From positions 456,036 to 520,035 of the forward strand of contig VZRR01011463.1 of assembly GCA_013398015.1 (NCBI GenBank): a DNA stretch of 64,000 bases, given 5' to 3'. Under the pieces are notes generated by a model, which saw nothing but the letters and a program-made list of their open reading frames with translations, was not told the DNA's origin and did no database searches. The position numbers and the translations under genes were made by a program. Of the stretch, positions 26,685-37,827 are shown piece after piece (position 1 is the stretch's first letter; every line of letters begins with the position of its first letter). The stretch is from Oreocharis arfaki (taxonomy: Eukaryota; Chordata; Aves; Passeriformes; Paramythiidae).

Positions 26685-26980
26685 TGTTGCAACATGGACG
26701 GCAAGGAAAAGCGAAGGTCCAAGTCAGAGACAAGGTTGAGAGAAAGTGAATTATTTATTTAATTACAGGTGGGATTTATATAACCCTTGCATTGGTATAT
26801 GGCAAAAGATCATTGGCCTCTGGTCCAACCACCTCTCCAAGCGATTGGCTGGACCTCACAACACCTATTTTCAAAATATTTTCTAGTTAGTTTCATAATA
26901 ACTCTACATACAAACAACACCTGCAAGATGTTTAGAAAACAGTCTTGCTTGTTCGTGTGAGAACCAACAACTTTCTCACA
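26685..26980 (-). mobile_element. Solo LTR of an endogenous retrovirus, minus strand
   Basis: Read on the minus strand this is organised like a retroviral long terminal repeat. It begins TGTTGGTTCTC at 26969 (or TGTGAG at 26980) and ends GTTGCAACA at 26685, giving matched TGTTG/CAACA termini. In order it carries two CCAAT boxes (26844-26848 and 26812-26816), a TATA box (TTATATAAAT, 26774-26783) and an AATAAA signal (26754-26759), then a TC-rich U5-like end. No gag, pol or env sequence flanks it, so it appears to be a solo LTR left by recombination. A target-site duplication could not be settled, which leaves the 5' edge uncertain by about 11 bases. The family is not identified. Confidence 0.72.
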
Positions 26981-28604
26981 GAATACTTGCAAAATGCTGG
27001 ATTTTTCCCTGCCAGCAGCTTTTCAGCATCCACAAGAGAGCTACAATATGTAATAATTTACCTGGTCTCTGACAAGCTTTAATTACCATAGCTGATTAAA
27101 AAGACCTGGAAAGGCTAAGTGTGAATGATGGGGATCTAGCAGAGCTGGATGGCCATGGATGATAGGTCAGGCATGACATGATGATAGCACAGAGAGGATA
27201 ACGTGGCTGTCAGCACTGGAGCTGCCTGTGTCAGAACTAAGAGAAGCAGCAGATCTGAGACAGCAGTGATGGGAACGGCCCTACAAGGCAGGGAATGGAT
27301 ATGAGGGAACAAGCTGGGAAATGGAGAGGAGGGCATTGGGATGGCAAACATATCTGTGATTGGCAGGTATAAAAATGTAGACTCATGTTCTGTGTTACAA
27401 GCGTGTTTACATCCTACCATTCCTTTGCGCATTGGATGTTGTAGAAAGGACTGTACTATTTTTAACCCTTAGAACTGAATTAGGCTATTGTGATCTGCAT
27501 CATAAATCAACCAAGCATACGTATAGTCCTAGTCATGTATCCAAGATCGCCTAACTTCTGCCAAGGACACCCCACAGAGGTGCTTGTGGATTCAAGCAAA
27601 AGGCAGAGTCCCCACTAAGGTATTTAGTCTAGACTTAAGTAAATCCAAAGGGCTGCTCAGACCGTTAAGTCCATTTGCCCCACCTTGGCCTTTCCCACCT
27701 TGGCTGTGCCCCAGCTCCTAGATGTCCCAGCTCTTCCTTCAGTCAGTTTTTGGCTTCCTTTCCCAGCCCCATGTCAACCTTTGCTCTCCCTGCCCTGAGC
27801 ACAGCAGCCACTTTTTCAAGGCAAAGGCTCCCACCTGCCTGCAAGAGGCAGTGCCATCTCCTCCCAGCACCCAGCTAGGGTACCTGGCTTGCTCAGCTGG
27901 GGCTGAAGCCAGCTGTAAGGAAAACCTCTGGGGAGTTACGTCTGCTGCTGTTTCAGACAGAATAATTATACTGACACATGCACAGGAAGTTTCTACCTTT
28001 TCATATGTTTTCAGTGAGAGAATTCAGCGTTGTTTCCCAGTGTTACCACGAGCTAATAGACTGCAGACATGGAGCAAGGACAGTATTTTTCCCTTGTGAA
28101 GGCACAGGACTAGTGACTTTCCCCTTCAAGGAAAGCCTTATTCCCTTCTTCCCATGCTTTCACTCTCTCACCCACCCAGCACAACTTGATGTTGCATTGA
28201 TTGAGTAAATTGTACAGAAGGATGCGAACATCTGGGTGTTGGCAGAGTGTCTCCCAGATGGCCAATGCTCTTGCTTCCTTCTTTTTCAAGATGAAAGGGT
28301 CCATTTTAAAGCTAGTTAAAAGAATATTAGAGAATTGATCTGAACACAGCAAAGTGAGTAGGCCAAGAGTTACATTTTCATCCTCTACTGCCCTCTATTG
28401 AGAATGGATCCATATGCAGAAAAAAAACGCCTAAACTGCATTTATTAACAACAAAATTCAGCACAGAGTTCTATCCCCACAAAAAAATCACAACTTTTTA
28501 AAGCACTTATGTTCAGTTCCAAACAAAGCTTATAATTTTGCTTTTTGACATACTTGTTAATGCACTATTTGCAGGTTCCATACATGAAGGCAAAATTGTA
28601 ATGA

Positions 28605-28644
28605 ATTAACCATTCAATCCCTATGGATTAACCATTCAATCCCT
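28605..28644 (+). repeat. 22-bp tandem duplication
   Basis: The 18-base word ATTAACCATTCAATCCCT at 28605-28622 recurs exactly at 28627-28644. It is a two-copy tandem repeat with a 22-bp period. Confidence 0.9.
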
Positions 28645-28663
28645 GGGATGTGCTTATGGACAG

Positions 28664-28720
28664 CCTGTTATATTAATAACCCAAATAATAACCAACCTGT
28701 TACGATAACCCAAAATAATC
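28664..28720 (+). repeat. Imperfect 32-bp tandem duplication
   Basis: CCTGTTA followed by ATAACCCAAATAATAACC occurs at 28664-28693. A shortened copy follows, with CCTGTTACG then ATAACCCAAAATAATCC, starting at 28696. It lies only 20 bases after another tandem duplication, which suggests a replication-slippage-prone spot. Confidence 0.7.
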
Positions 28721-31700
28721 CGTCTGGGACATGATGGTGCCAGGTGGAAGCTGCTTTGAGGGTTCCATATAAAATGTGTTCCACATACATTATGGCAAAG
28801 GCCCTTTACTTTCACCCTGACCTCAGCAGCTCAAATATCAGTGGATGAAAGAGCAATTAGCTATACTAGTCATGCTTGGAAACTAGAATGACAATGCATT
28901 TACCTAACAAAAATAAAAAGAACTCAAAAGAAAATCTGCCTCCTGACTTTAAAAACACTCTGTGGCAATGTGATTCCTTGGCAATATCATGCCTTCTTTG
29001 GCAGTATTTGTGGAAAAATGTAGAGGAACAGAATGAGTCATAGTGATGCTAGCAAAAAGAAGATATGAAAGATTATCACGTCCTGTATTTTTCTACCATT
29101 TTATGATCTGAAGAGTTCTAAAGGCTTACAAGTAATTGTTTACAAATTAATTATTTGCAAAATAATTATATGGAGCTAATTCTCTAAAAAAATCACAATG
29201 GGCAAGCAAAGATTAAATTTGGTTTTGTTTTACATAAAGGGAAATTTGAGGGAAAAAAATCAAGTATAAAGTGTTTAGGTCTAAAGCCTAAAACTAGAAT
29301 CCTCCATCTCCTCTTGTCCTTTTGAACAAAAAATGTTAATATTCACAGGTGTGTACCACTTTCAGCTATATAAAAGATGGAAGTGGATTCATATTGGTAA
29401 ACCATATGACCTAACATTTTTGAGGTCAAAGTGTCCCACTGTGACGTCTTCTTCATTGTGCAATTTAAGAGTGAAAACTTACGTGTCCTGGATAAAGCTG
29501 TGATGATTTGAAGATGAATTTGCAAGAAAATGCCACCTATTTTGGATGCTGATTCCAGATAATAGTGGAAGAAGGTTTACTTCTCTGGCCTTTCCTCATT
29601 TCCCCATTGTTTTGATAGGTTCCCACTAATGTTTCTAGGTTCTCTTCTGCCAATGACAACTAAACTCTGACAGGTTTCCCCCAGCCCAATTTATTTCTTC
29701 CTGCCTTGTATACAAAATGGTGCAATTTTTACAGAAGTTGTATTTTCTTGACTATCTTCTGCATCCCAGATCCATAAAATAACAGGCTTACATTCCAGAA
29801 ACATTTTTCCTTCAGTGAAAATCTGAGCTCCCTGAACAGGGAGCTGGGATCTTTAAAAACAAAGCCCTCTGCTCCTAGAGCTCTTATGGCATTTCATAAA
29901 AGCAATAATCCATCTTCTGCCAAGCAAGGATTCTCTCCCACAGACCATCTATGTGGTTTCCATCTGCACATTAATTGGAAACTGCTTGGGGTAAAAAAGT
30001 ATTTATATGTTTTGAATTGCAGCTGTTCCCATGCTCTGGCAAGGTGCAGGGAGCTCTCTTCCCACAGTCCAGCCCTCCAAGGAGAAACCACAAGCTGACT
30101 GCAGACCTTGAGCACTGAAACTCTGGGGCACTTGTGTGGTATCAGCCAGGCCGAGGTGGAGCCATGTGCCAGCGCTCGCTGGAAGGAGCAGTGTGCCTGC
30201 TTTCTCCTGGGCAGAGGGCTCTCTGCTGGGTACACTCCTGCCTTCAAGTCTTCAGCAGAGCTTCCTTCTCTCTGCCAGCTGTGGTTGAAGGAACATGTAT
30301 TTTGTATTAAAAAATACATCTTTAATGCCCCGCCCCCCAAACTGATGCTGATGACTTCCTTCAGGCATGTAAGTTGTGGAACACCTGGGAGAAACACAGA
30401 TGAGTACCCTCAGCATGAAAATTAAGTTGGAAAGAATGAGAGGTTGAGTACATAGCATTTCTGTCTTACTCAGACCCTCTCTGGAAATAGGGGACTTTCT
30501 GCCCATGCAGAAAATTACAAGAACCCTGAAGAACAAAATTGATAACTGGTAGATAGGCTTTGCATTGCTCTTATCAGCAATAGTCCAGCTGTGGCTTACA
30601 CTTGATCAGTTTATCAAAACAGCTTTCTCCATGTGCAAGGGCTAAGAGCTTTGGCAACATTCATCCTCAAGGAGCACTCACAGAGCAGATCTAAAGAAAA
30701 TTTTACTCAAAAACTGCTCTGGCATCTCCTCACTTAGGAAATTATAGGGCCAAGCAACCAGAGAAGGGGCCTGGATGGACAGTATCCTAACCGGAAAACT
30801 GTTTTGCAGACTTGCTCTGTGCTGATCTTCCTTGCAAACTCATCTTGGGATCTCTTAAGAAAAAACCCCCAACATATATCAAACATCAGAGCAAGTTTAC
30901 CCATGACATGAGAAACATACCATGGATTTTATTTTAGCAATGGATCCAGATGGTGATCTACCTAGATCAGCAGCTTAGTAACCAGAAAGATTTTTATGCT
31001 GCTCTGAGATAAAATTTTTCTCAGGTCTGAAATCAGAGGAATTGACTGACAGTCTCTCTACAGCAAATAAATAATGTGAAGAGCCAAATGGAGTATTTAT
31101 TTTTATGGTTAAACTAGTTAGCAGGTTAATTTTAATATAATGTTAATGCAGGTTTTATGGAAGGGATAGCACATAGCTAAATGCTGTCTAGCAGTTTTCT
31201 ATTCCTACAGGGACTTCAGTGCAATGTACTTAAAGCCCCATCCTATGTTTCAGCAGAGCTGAAAGCCTGTTAGTGCTTTGAAATGATGAAAGCAAATGAA
31301 ATTGAATAGCAAACAAAAAAAGGTTCAGACTTTATCAGTGATGATGAGAGAATTCCAACTGTGTCCGCTTGGGAGCAATGATCAAGAATTAAAGTCTTGA
31401 TTTTTTCTAAGCTAACAAATGAAGCTTCTTTATTCTACTTAAATGGGATAAGAAAAGCCCTATTAAAGAGAGCTAACAGTTGCACTAATTTTCAAGCCAC
31501 ATCTCTTTTGGCCCCAGTAGGAAAAAAAAAAAGGAAAGACTTCTAAAAATGTTTAACAAAACCCAGAGAAAATGAGAAGAGCAAGAGATAACTCAAAGAT
31601 GTGCAACTTTGTGGAAGAAGAAGAGTCCGTTTCCATAACTGAGTGAAGAGGCAGGAGCGTGGGGGTGCAGCTCTCATCCTTTGCGCTCCAACCTCCAGAG

Positions 31701-31778
31701 TTTACAATCTGCAGGCTGACTGCAGAAGGGCTCTTGCCAGGTGCATGGAGGTGGCCTGGGGCTTGGGGTTTTGCCCTT

Positions 31779-31780
<2 letters not shown>

Positions 31781-31840
<60 letters not shown>
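31781..31840. repeat. 60-base T homopolymer
   Basis: Sixty uninterrupted Ts, preceded by CTTTC and followed by GG and a degenerate TTTTG repeat to 31860. Frames through it would encode polyphenylalanine or, on the other strand, polylysine, and are not genes. No retroposed transcript body with an upstream AATAAA was found on the minus strand, so this is probably an expanded simple repeat. The exact length is unreliable in most assemblies. Confidence 0.9.
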
Positions 31841-31841
<1 letters not shown>

Positions 31842-32934
31842 GTTTGTTTTGTTTTGTTTTGACTGAGGACTTGATCCCCCTAGGCACCTGCCTTACCAGG
31901 ATTACTTGCATTTCTGGCATGAATCATCTCAGCAGGTGGCTCTGTGAGGGCAGCGTGCCCATTCCTGGGCAAGCCGAAATATTGGCCCTCTCTGCTGTCA
32001 CACTGGCAGCCTTTAATGTATGCTCATCTCCATATAAGTATTGCTTAGGCTCCAAATTTGGCTAGTTGTGAGATTATTGTACCATCTGTAATCCGTACAC
32101 TCTCCTGAATCTCTGGCTGGCTCGCTGGCTAAGGGGATCTTTCAGCACTCCTGCTGTATCTCCTCCATGTCCATGTGCTCTCGGTGGCACCATTCAGTGT
32201 CACTGACTTGACTCTTGCTGCCAGGGAGAGCAATAGCTGTGAAGATGCGTCAACATCCCTGGCTGCCAACATGTGGAGGCAACCTGAACGCACGCCCAGG
32301 ACTCCTCGGGAATTAAGATGTGGCTTCTAAATCTTGCGGCTGTCTCTGCACAACCCTGGTGACCTGCGCTGGCTGGATTAGTGACAGAGTAATGCTGTAA
32401 GGACACTTTCACAGGGCTGGTGGACTAATCCCTCAGCAGGGGAGGAGTGAGAGGCATAGCATGAGTGAGATAAGAGAGAAGATCCCTTGGCATATGTGTA
32501 GCAATAAGCTAGGAAAGAACCATTGCTATAAGAATTGAGGACAACATCCCCTCATTAGTCTAAGACAGAAAAGACGGGGGGTGGCATGGGGCGTGCGGGG
32601 ATGAAGGATAAAACTTGGCCCCATTGTAGAAATCCATAAAACAGTAGCTGAACCAGAGTCTTAGTTTAGTCTTTTTTTCATATGGACCAAGCCCACCTGT
32701 GAATTGATAACCAAAATACAATTTCATCCTCATCTCAAGTCAGTGTTTCAATGCAAGTGATGAGGAAGAACTCTCAGTAGGACCCTGAGCTCATTAAGCC
32801 TCCAGAAGCCTCAAGGGGAATCTTACCAATCTGTAGAAGTACTGAGTGAGGAAGAATAAAGAACAAAATACCCGAAATACAAGAGGTACTGAAATATGGT
32901 ACATCCAATTTGTACTTTAAATAAAACGTATTTA
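31841..32934. other. Intergenic DNA, no gene recognised
   Basis: Slightly GC-richer than its surroundings from 31880 to 32440. No exon, RNA gene or repeat family could be supported. Confidence 0.5.
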
Positions 32935-33112
32935 CTATGAAAGTGGTCGATCACAGGAACACGTTGCTTGGAGAGGTTGTGGAGTCACAATCTCTGGAGG
33001 TATTCCAAACCCAACTCCATGTAGTTTTGTGCAAACTGCTCCAGCTGACTCTGCTTTGAGCAGAGGGGTTGGACTAGACGGGCTCCAGAGAACTCTTCCA
33101 GCCATTTTTTCC
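32935..33112 (+). mobile_element. CR1 LINE, 3' fragment
   Basis: The sequence contains GTGGTCGATCACAGGAACAC and GTTGTGGAGTCACAATCTCT, a CAGAGGGGTTGGACTAGACG block, and a CTCTTCCAGCC end. This follows the avian CR1 subfamily whose 3' end reads like GAGGTTGGACTAGATGA. It is 5'-truncated and diverged, and the octamer tail is poorly preserved. No coding capacity remains. Confidence 0.82.
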
Positions 33113-35359
33113 CTTTACCCCCAATCTCATCATAGATTCAAATTGCACCCTCTTGATGAGATCAGTACAGTTCTTAAACTTCTGCTCAGCAAACACATGT
33201 GAGACATCCCACGGAGATGCATGTTTTTATACAAAGTTCACAAATCCTCCATGTTTTATACTTTGAGGTAAACATTTGCCCCTAAAAATGCAAGCTATAA
33301 AGTGCTTCCTGACTTCCTCTTAATGATTGCAACAAACAGAGCAGTGATGAATTCAAAGCCAAAATGGGGGTCTTTCAATGACCCTCAGAATTTCTAGCTG
33401 CTGCACACAAACCCTGTTACTACAGAACTGTGACACAGAATAATGAAGTAATTTATCCAGGCTTAAATGGGTCAGAGTTTTGACAGTGATTTCAGTGAAA
33501 GCGTGGTGAGGTCCTTTGGGTTTGGCTATATTTTTCAAAGAACCTAACCTGCTTCCTAATACAAGGAAGCGTGCCCAAGTAACATGGCTCTGTATTTTAA
33601 ATAGAACTTCCTTTTAATAACCTGGGTTTAATGCATTTTACAATGTATTTATTATCTCACACTGTGATATTTTGTAACTTAGATTTTCAGCTAACGAGTA
33701 GCTCATCTAATGAAAATAATGATTTTTTCATGCTGTACTACATGGAAACTTAAAGTATTTCAATTAAACAAACCACCTCATTAGTGTGCCTTGATAACAT
33801 AGTTGAGTTTTCTTTGATATGGTCAGAAATATCTAGCATGCTTTTGGGATGCAATCAAACTCTCCAATAAACTTGTTGCTAAAGACAGCTGACTAGCACC
33901 ATGTATTTCTTGAGCAGTCAAATGACCTAGTTTAGAAGTGTTTGAAGCCATTTTATACTCTGGAAGGAGAACAAATTAACCTTGTTTAACAAGTAGTTTT
34001 CAATTTGTGTTCCAGCACTCTTCCGCACTCTACCATCTCCAGAGCAGCAGCACGGCCTTATTTCATCCTTCCTGTTACATATCCTATATACTTAATGCTA
34101 CAACTTTGGGGAGCACCTCTCATCTGCTGCATGGACCCTTGGAGGGGGTAGTGTCATTGCATTCAAAATATACTTGAAGCCACAAATTCTGAGGCCTTGC
34201 TTTCAGTTTTTTTTTTTTTAAACTGCTATCTGAGGTCTGCTTCAGTTTTTTGTACTCAATGAAGAACTAAAAGAAAATCAGGGCCATTGTTGCCTTTCAC
34301 TTTGATTTATTTGGCCTGTTCCTTTGAAAGGCTTGTTCAAATGAATATTGCAAAGATAGTAGAGAACTCTGCGGCAAAAACCCAGCTTTCGGTTGAGACA
34401 AGACCAAAGTGAGCTACATCTTTACTGCAGAATATTTCTGTGGCTGCAGCTAGTTCTCATTGAGATAGGGGGTCAGACCTGTGGCTATTATAAATCAACA
34501 TACCTCTGTTCAGGGAGCTGGCTTTTATCAGATGAAGATCTGGATTCACATTTCCGTAGTTTCTCTGAGAATGAGCATTTCTGGGTAATATTCTTTCTAT
34601 TAGGCTAGTGTACATTAAAGTTACAGTGAGTTGCTGTCTTTCAGGCTCTTCCCTTGAAAAACTTAGTTCAGATTTGGATCTCAGTATAGCAAAATGATTT
34701 GCAGAAAATATCTCTGATTGCTGAAAGTAATTAACTACTCTCTCATCAGCTGCATTGGACCATACATTTAACATTAGGTAGCTTCCCCATCTCTAAGTAT
34801 TCACTGTAAAGGAAAGGCAGATGAAAGGCATTTAGTTCATGTGTCAGTTCACCTGTACTAACCTTTCCTGTTACTCTACTCCTTTGTCAATTCTTTCAAA
34901 TAGGACTTTAGCCTGGCTTCTTATCACTGTGAAAACCACATTAAGCAACAAAGAAACAAGCTTTTCACACACAAAACTTAACTGGTGGGCTGTTACATTT
35001 GGGAAGGTACATGGTCTCTCCCCAGATGCATTCTTTCTCCCTCAGCAGCAAAACTAAAGTGGACCTTGTTAGTTTTCTATTCAAGTTAATTTTGATGCCT
35101 TCTGTTCTCAGCAGATAAGGTCTTCACCCTGCTGCAAAGAAATATTTACACCCAAAATGCAAGCTCTCATCCACCTTTGCCTGCCTGTTACAAACCCTAA
35201 ATTCTAAGCTTAATGTAAGTTGGCGGTGTCCCTTTAATCAAAATTTAATGCTTGTCTTCAATCTCCTCAAAGCACTTAAAATGTAGCAGCTTTAGAAGGG
35301 AGAGAATCATTAGTGCTGCAGTTCTCTGCTTCCCAGTGAGCAGGAAGTTTGACTGTGGG
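33113..35359. other. Intergenic DNA; possible conserved non-coding stretch at 33.6-34.0 kb
   Basis: No gene was recognised. From about 33590 to 34010 the sequence is CpG-poor and non-repetitive, rich in TAAT-type words, with a TCF/LEF-like CTTTGAT at 33822-33828 and another at 34300-34306. That resembles ancient conserved non-coding DNA, but resemblance is all I can offer without an alignment. Confidence 0.4.
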
Positions 35360-35415
35360 GTGTTACACAAATGGGGGTGTTGTGTTGCTCTCCCCAGACC
35401 CCTGTTTGGGATCAG
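35360..35415 (+). repeat. Unclassified dispersed repeat, copy A
   Basis: About 56 bases (from GTGTTACACAAATGGGGGTG to GTTTGGGATCAG) match 43475-43531 at roughly 80 percent by eye with one single-base gap, in the same orientation. The shared core is TTGTGTTGCTCTCC. The family is unknown to me. Confidence 0.6.
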
Positions 35416-37113
35416 TCTGTCAGACTTTTGCTCTTTTTGCTGCTCACAGGGAGGAGGGTGCAGAGCAATCTGAAAATCTGCTCAAGAATAAGACGAAGCC
35501 AACACTTTTCTTCAGAAGTTTGGAGCAGGCCCTTCTTTGCACCTACCATCTCTGTGCAGACAGGTACTAAAATTCACATCTGGCTATGTCAGAAATACTG
35601 CATTCAGCTGTCTCAGCTTCTGTCACAGGCATATCTGCTGAGAGAGGAATCAGCCAGTTAGTCTGGGATGTTCATAGGAGATTGGTTCCCGTTAAGTCAT
35701 TCCGATTCCTGGACCTGTGAGAAGCCAGGCTTGCAGTTTGGCAGCTGAGTGCTTGGAAAGCTGGCTCTTTTCCAAAGTGAGCCCCTCTGAAAGTCTGGCC
35801 TTGAATCTGCAAATATGCAACTAGGAAACCCCCGTAAGGAGCAGCCAGTCTGATGCCAAGCATAAGCCAGGCTCATCACAGCTTCATGAAAAAATAACGC
35901 CTTCTGGGTTTTTTGCCGTGCACAGCAAAGTACAGTGTTGCAGAAATATTTTGTAGGCAGCTTTCTGTACAGTAACCTGCTGCTCTGCAGGCATGGCTAC
36001 CTAACATTGATCTAGGCATTTCTTTCAACAGTGTCACATCTTATGTTTCTATTGGCGTGATGCTTTTGGATTTAATATGCTCTGTTGTTTGCTTCTCAAA
36101 CCATTTAGTTTTTCTTCCAATTTCCCTTCAAACAAGGTGAATTTGCATTATTTCTTTGTTACAAAACTTCAAAAATACAGATGTATATGGGTACCTCTAG
36201 GCCTTAATTGTTTCCTGTTGAACACCAATAAAAATGTATCTGGACAGATGGATATTTTAATGTGTCTTTAATTATTAATGTACAGTTTAGGTCGTACCTA
36301 GCAAGGAATATCCAAAGCCTTGTGTGCACATATTTGCTTGCTCGCTTTCTCTCTGTTTCTCTCCCTTTTGCATGTAAAGTGTGTAGTAATGTGCTGGGCT
36401 TTTACCTTTGGAGAATTTGGTTCAATCTGACTTGCATTGTAAGCAAAATTCAGTTGCAGAACATCATTCTAATTATTGGAAGTATTTGACTAACCTTTAG
36501 TATGTTATAGTCTGGTCATTACCATTTACAGTATGTTACAGTTTTAGCTTTTAAAATATGTTCACAGCTGGGCAGTACCTTGATAGCTCCTACAGTGAAA
36601 TCTGGTGTGAGGGGAGTGTATTCTGCATACAATAAATACAGTGTGACTGTCTAAAGGGCAGGAAGCTTGATCCAGCGAATGTGCAGCAGATCATTGTTTG
36701 AAGGTGAATAATTTTACCTGTAGCTATACAGAACACATATCCAAAGGGATTCTTACCTTCATGTCTTCTTGAAGAATGAAGGCATTTATGGAGAAGTAGG
36801 GTAACAGGGAGAAAACAGGAGGCAGCTCATTCATAGACTTAGGGCTAAGATATGGATACACTTAACTGAAGAGGGAAGGAGTGATGCTTTCTTCTCTCTT
36901 CATATGATGAAAATAGAAAGTGATCAGGATAGATTTTTGTTATCCTCTGGGCATTAAAAGCTTAAATGCAAAATGCATGACTTATTATATCTAGCCAAAT
37001 CTTAGGGGTAAATAGGCAGTATGGGGAATTAGTTGTTGTTAATTGGACTTCTGAGCTGAATTCCCAGGGTGCTGCACTGCAAGCATATCCCTTTTGTTTT
37101 AATATTGAAACAG
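35416..37113. other. Intergenic DNA, no gene recognised
   Basis: No exon, RNA gene or repeat could be supported. The overlapping frames at 35249-35661 are short, and partly run through the unclassified repeat. Confidence 0.5.
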
Positions 37114-37827
37114 GGAGAAGGCAGTTATATGATGGATTTATTCCACCATAGAACAGCAGAGCACGCTAAATCATCTTCATCAAAAGTAGTTGCATTTGTT
37201 GAATGTAAATATTTCGGGTTAATTTCTACATGTACTATAAAAGGTATTTGTTTCTCCATTGAGCATTTTGAAACTATAAAGCAAATCTTCAAGCAGCATG
37301 AATTGCCTAATTGTTCTATAATATCTGAAGATACACCTCACTGTTCCTTAAGCTATCATATTTAGATCACATTTTCTATGTAGTTTGAGGCAGTCAGTTC
37401 TGCTGCTGGTGAATTGAACTCTTCAGAATCCCGTGGCAGTGCGTGTGCTTTCAGTGATACTAACAAAATGTGCAATCTCAAAAATCATATTTCATGTTGT
37501 TTTATCAACACTATAAATAGTGTTCCTTCTTTAGAAAGTTTTAACAATAATGACAAAAAAACCCCAAAACCCAAAGATCTCTCACAGATTCAGGAGACCC
37601 AGAAAAAACAGCCTTCGCATCCGGCTTTTGTTATAGGAGCCAGTCCAGTCTCAGATGCTGAAAAAATTGATAAAGTACAAATCTCCAGAGCCAAGCAGAG
37701 GCCACAGGTCACACACGTCCTTTTGCAGCCTGTTGTAGTTGATCCTCCTTGCACAGCTAATTGCCACTGGTGTAATCCGAAAGGTAACCGAGGAAAACAG
37801 GCTTCTCTCGCATGTTCCACTCAGTGA
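37114..37827 (+). pseudogene. Candidate decayed or unrecognised coding exon
   Basis: One reading frame (codons starting at 37117, 37120 and so on) stays open for about 710 bases except for two TAG codons at 37363-37365 and 37381-37383. The left border has an acceptor-like TTTTAATATTGAAACAG ending at 37113. Near the right end AAAG|GTAACC offers a donor after 37783, and the frame closes at TGA 37825-37827. The translation is rich in Ser, Lys, Asn, Gln and Pro in its second half (for example KKTPKPKDLSQIQETQKK), more like a disordered protein than random AT-rich DNA. I do not recognise a family. It could be a unitary pseudogene, a retrocopy, an exon of a non-coding transcript, or chance. Confidence 0.25.

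Larger units (their letters stand above)
26981..31780. other. Intergenic DNA, no gene recognised
   Basis: AT-rich with no exon series. It contains two small tandem duplications near 28.6-28.7 kb, described separately, and a decayed CTCF-like word (CCCTCTATTGAG) near 28391. The frames at 29894-30397 (minus, 167 codons) and 27722-28099 show no family features. Confidence 0.55.

Noticed and set aside
31643..32065. 140-codon frame containing a long run of Phe
   Set aside because: The run is the 60-base T homopolymer and the rest has no coding character.
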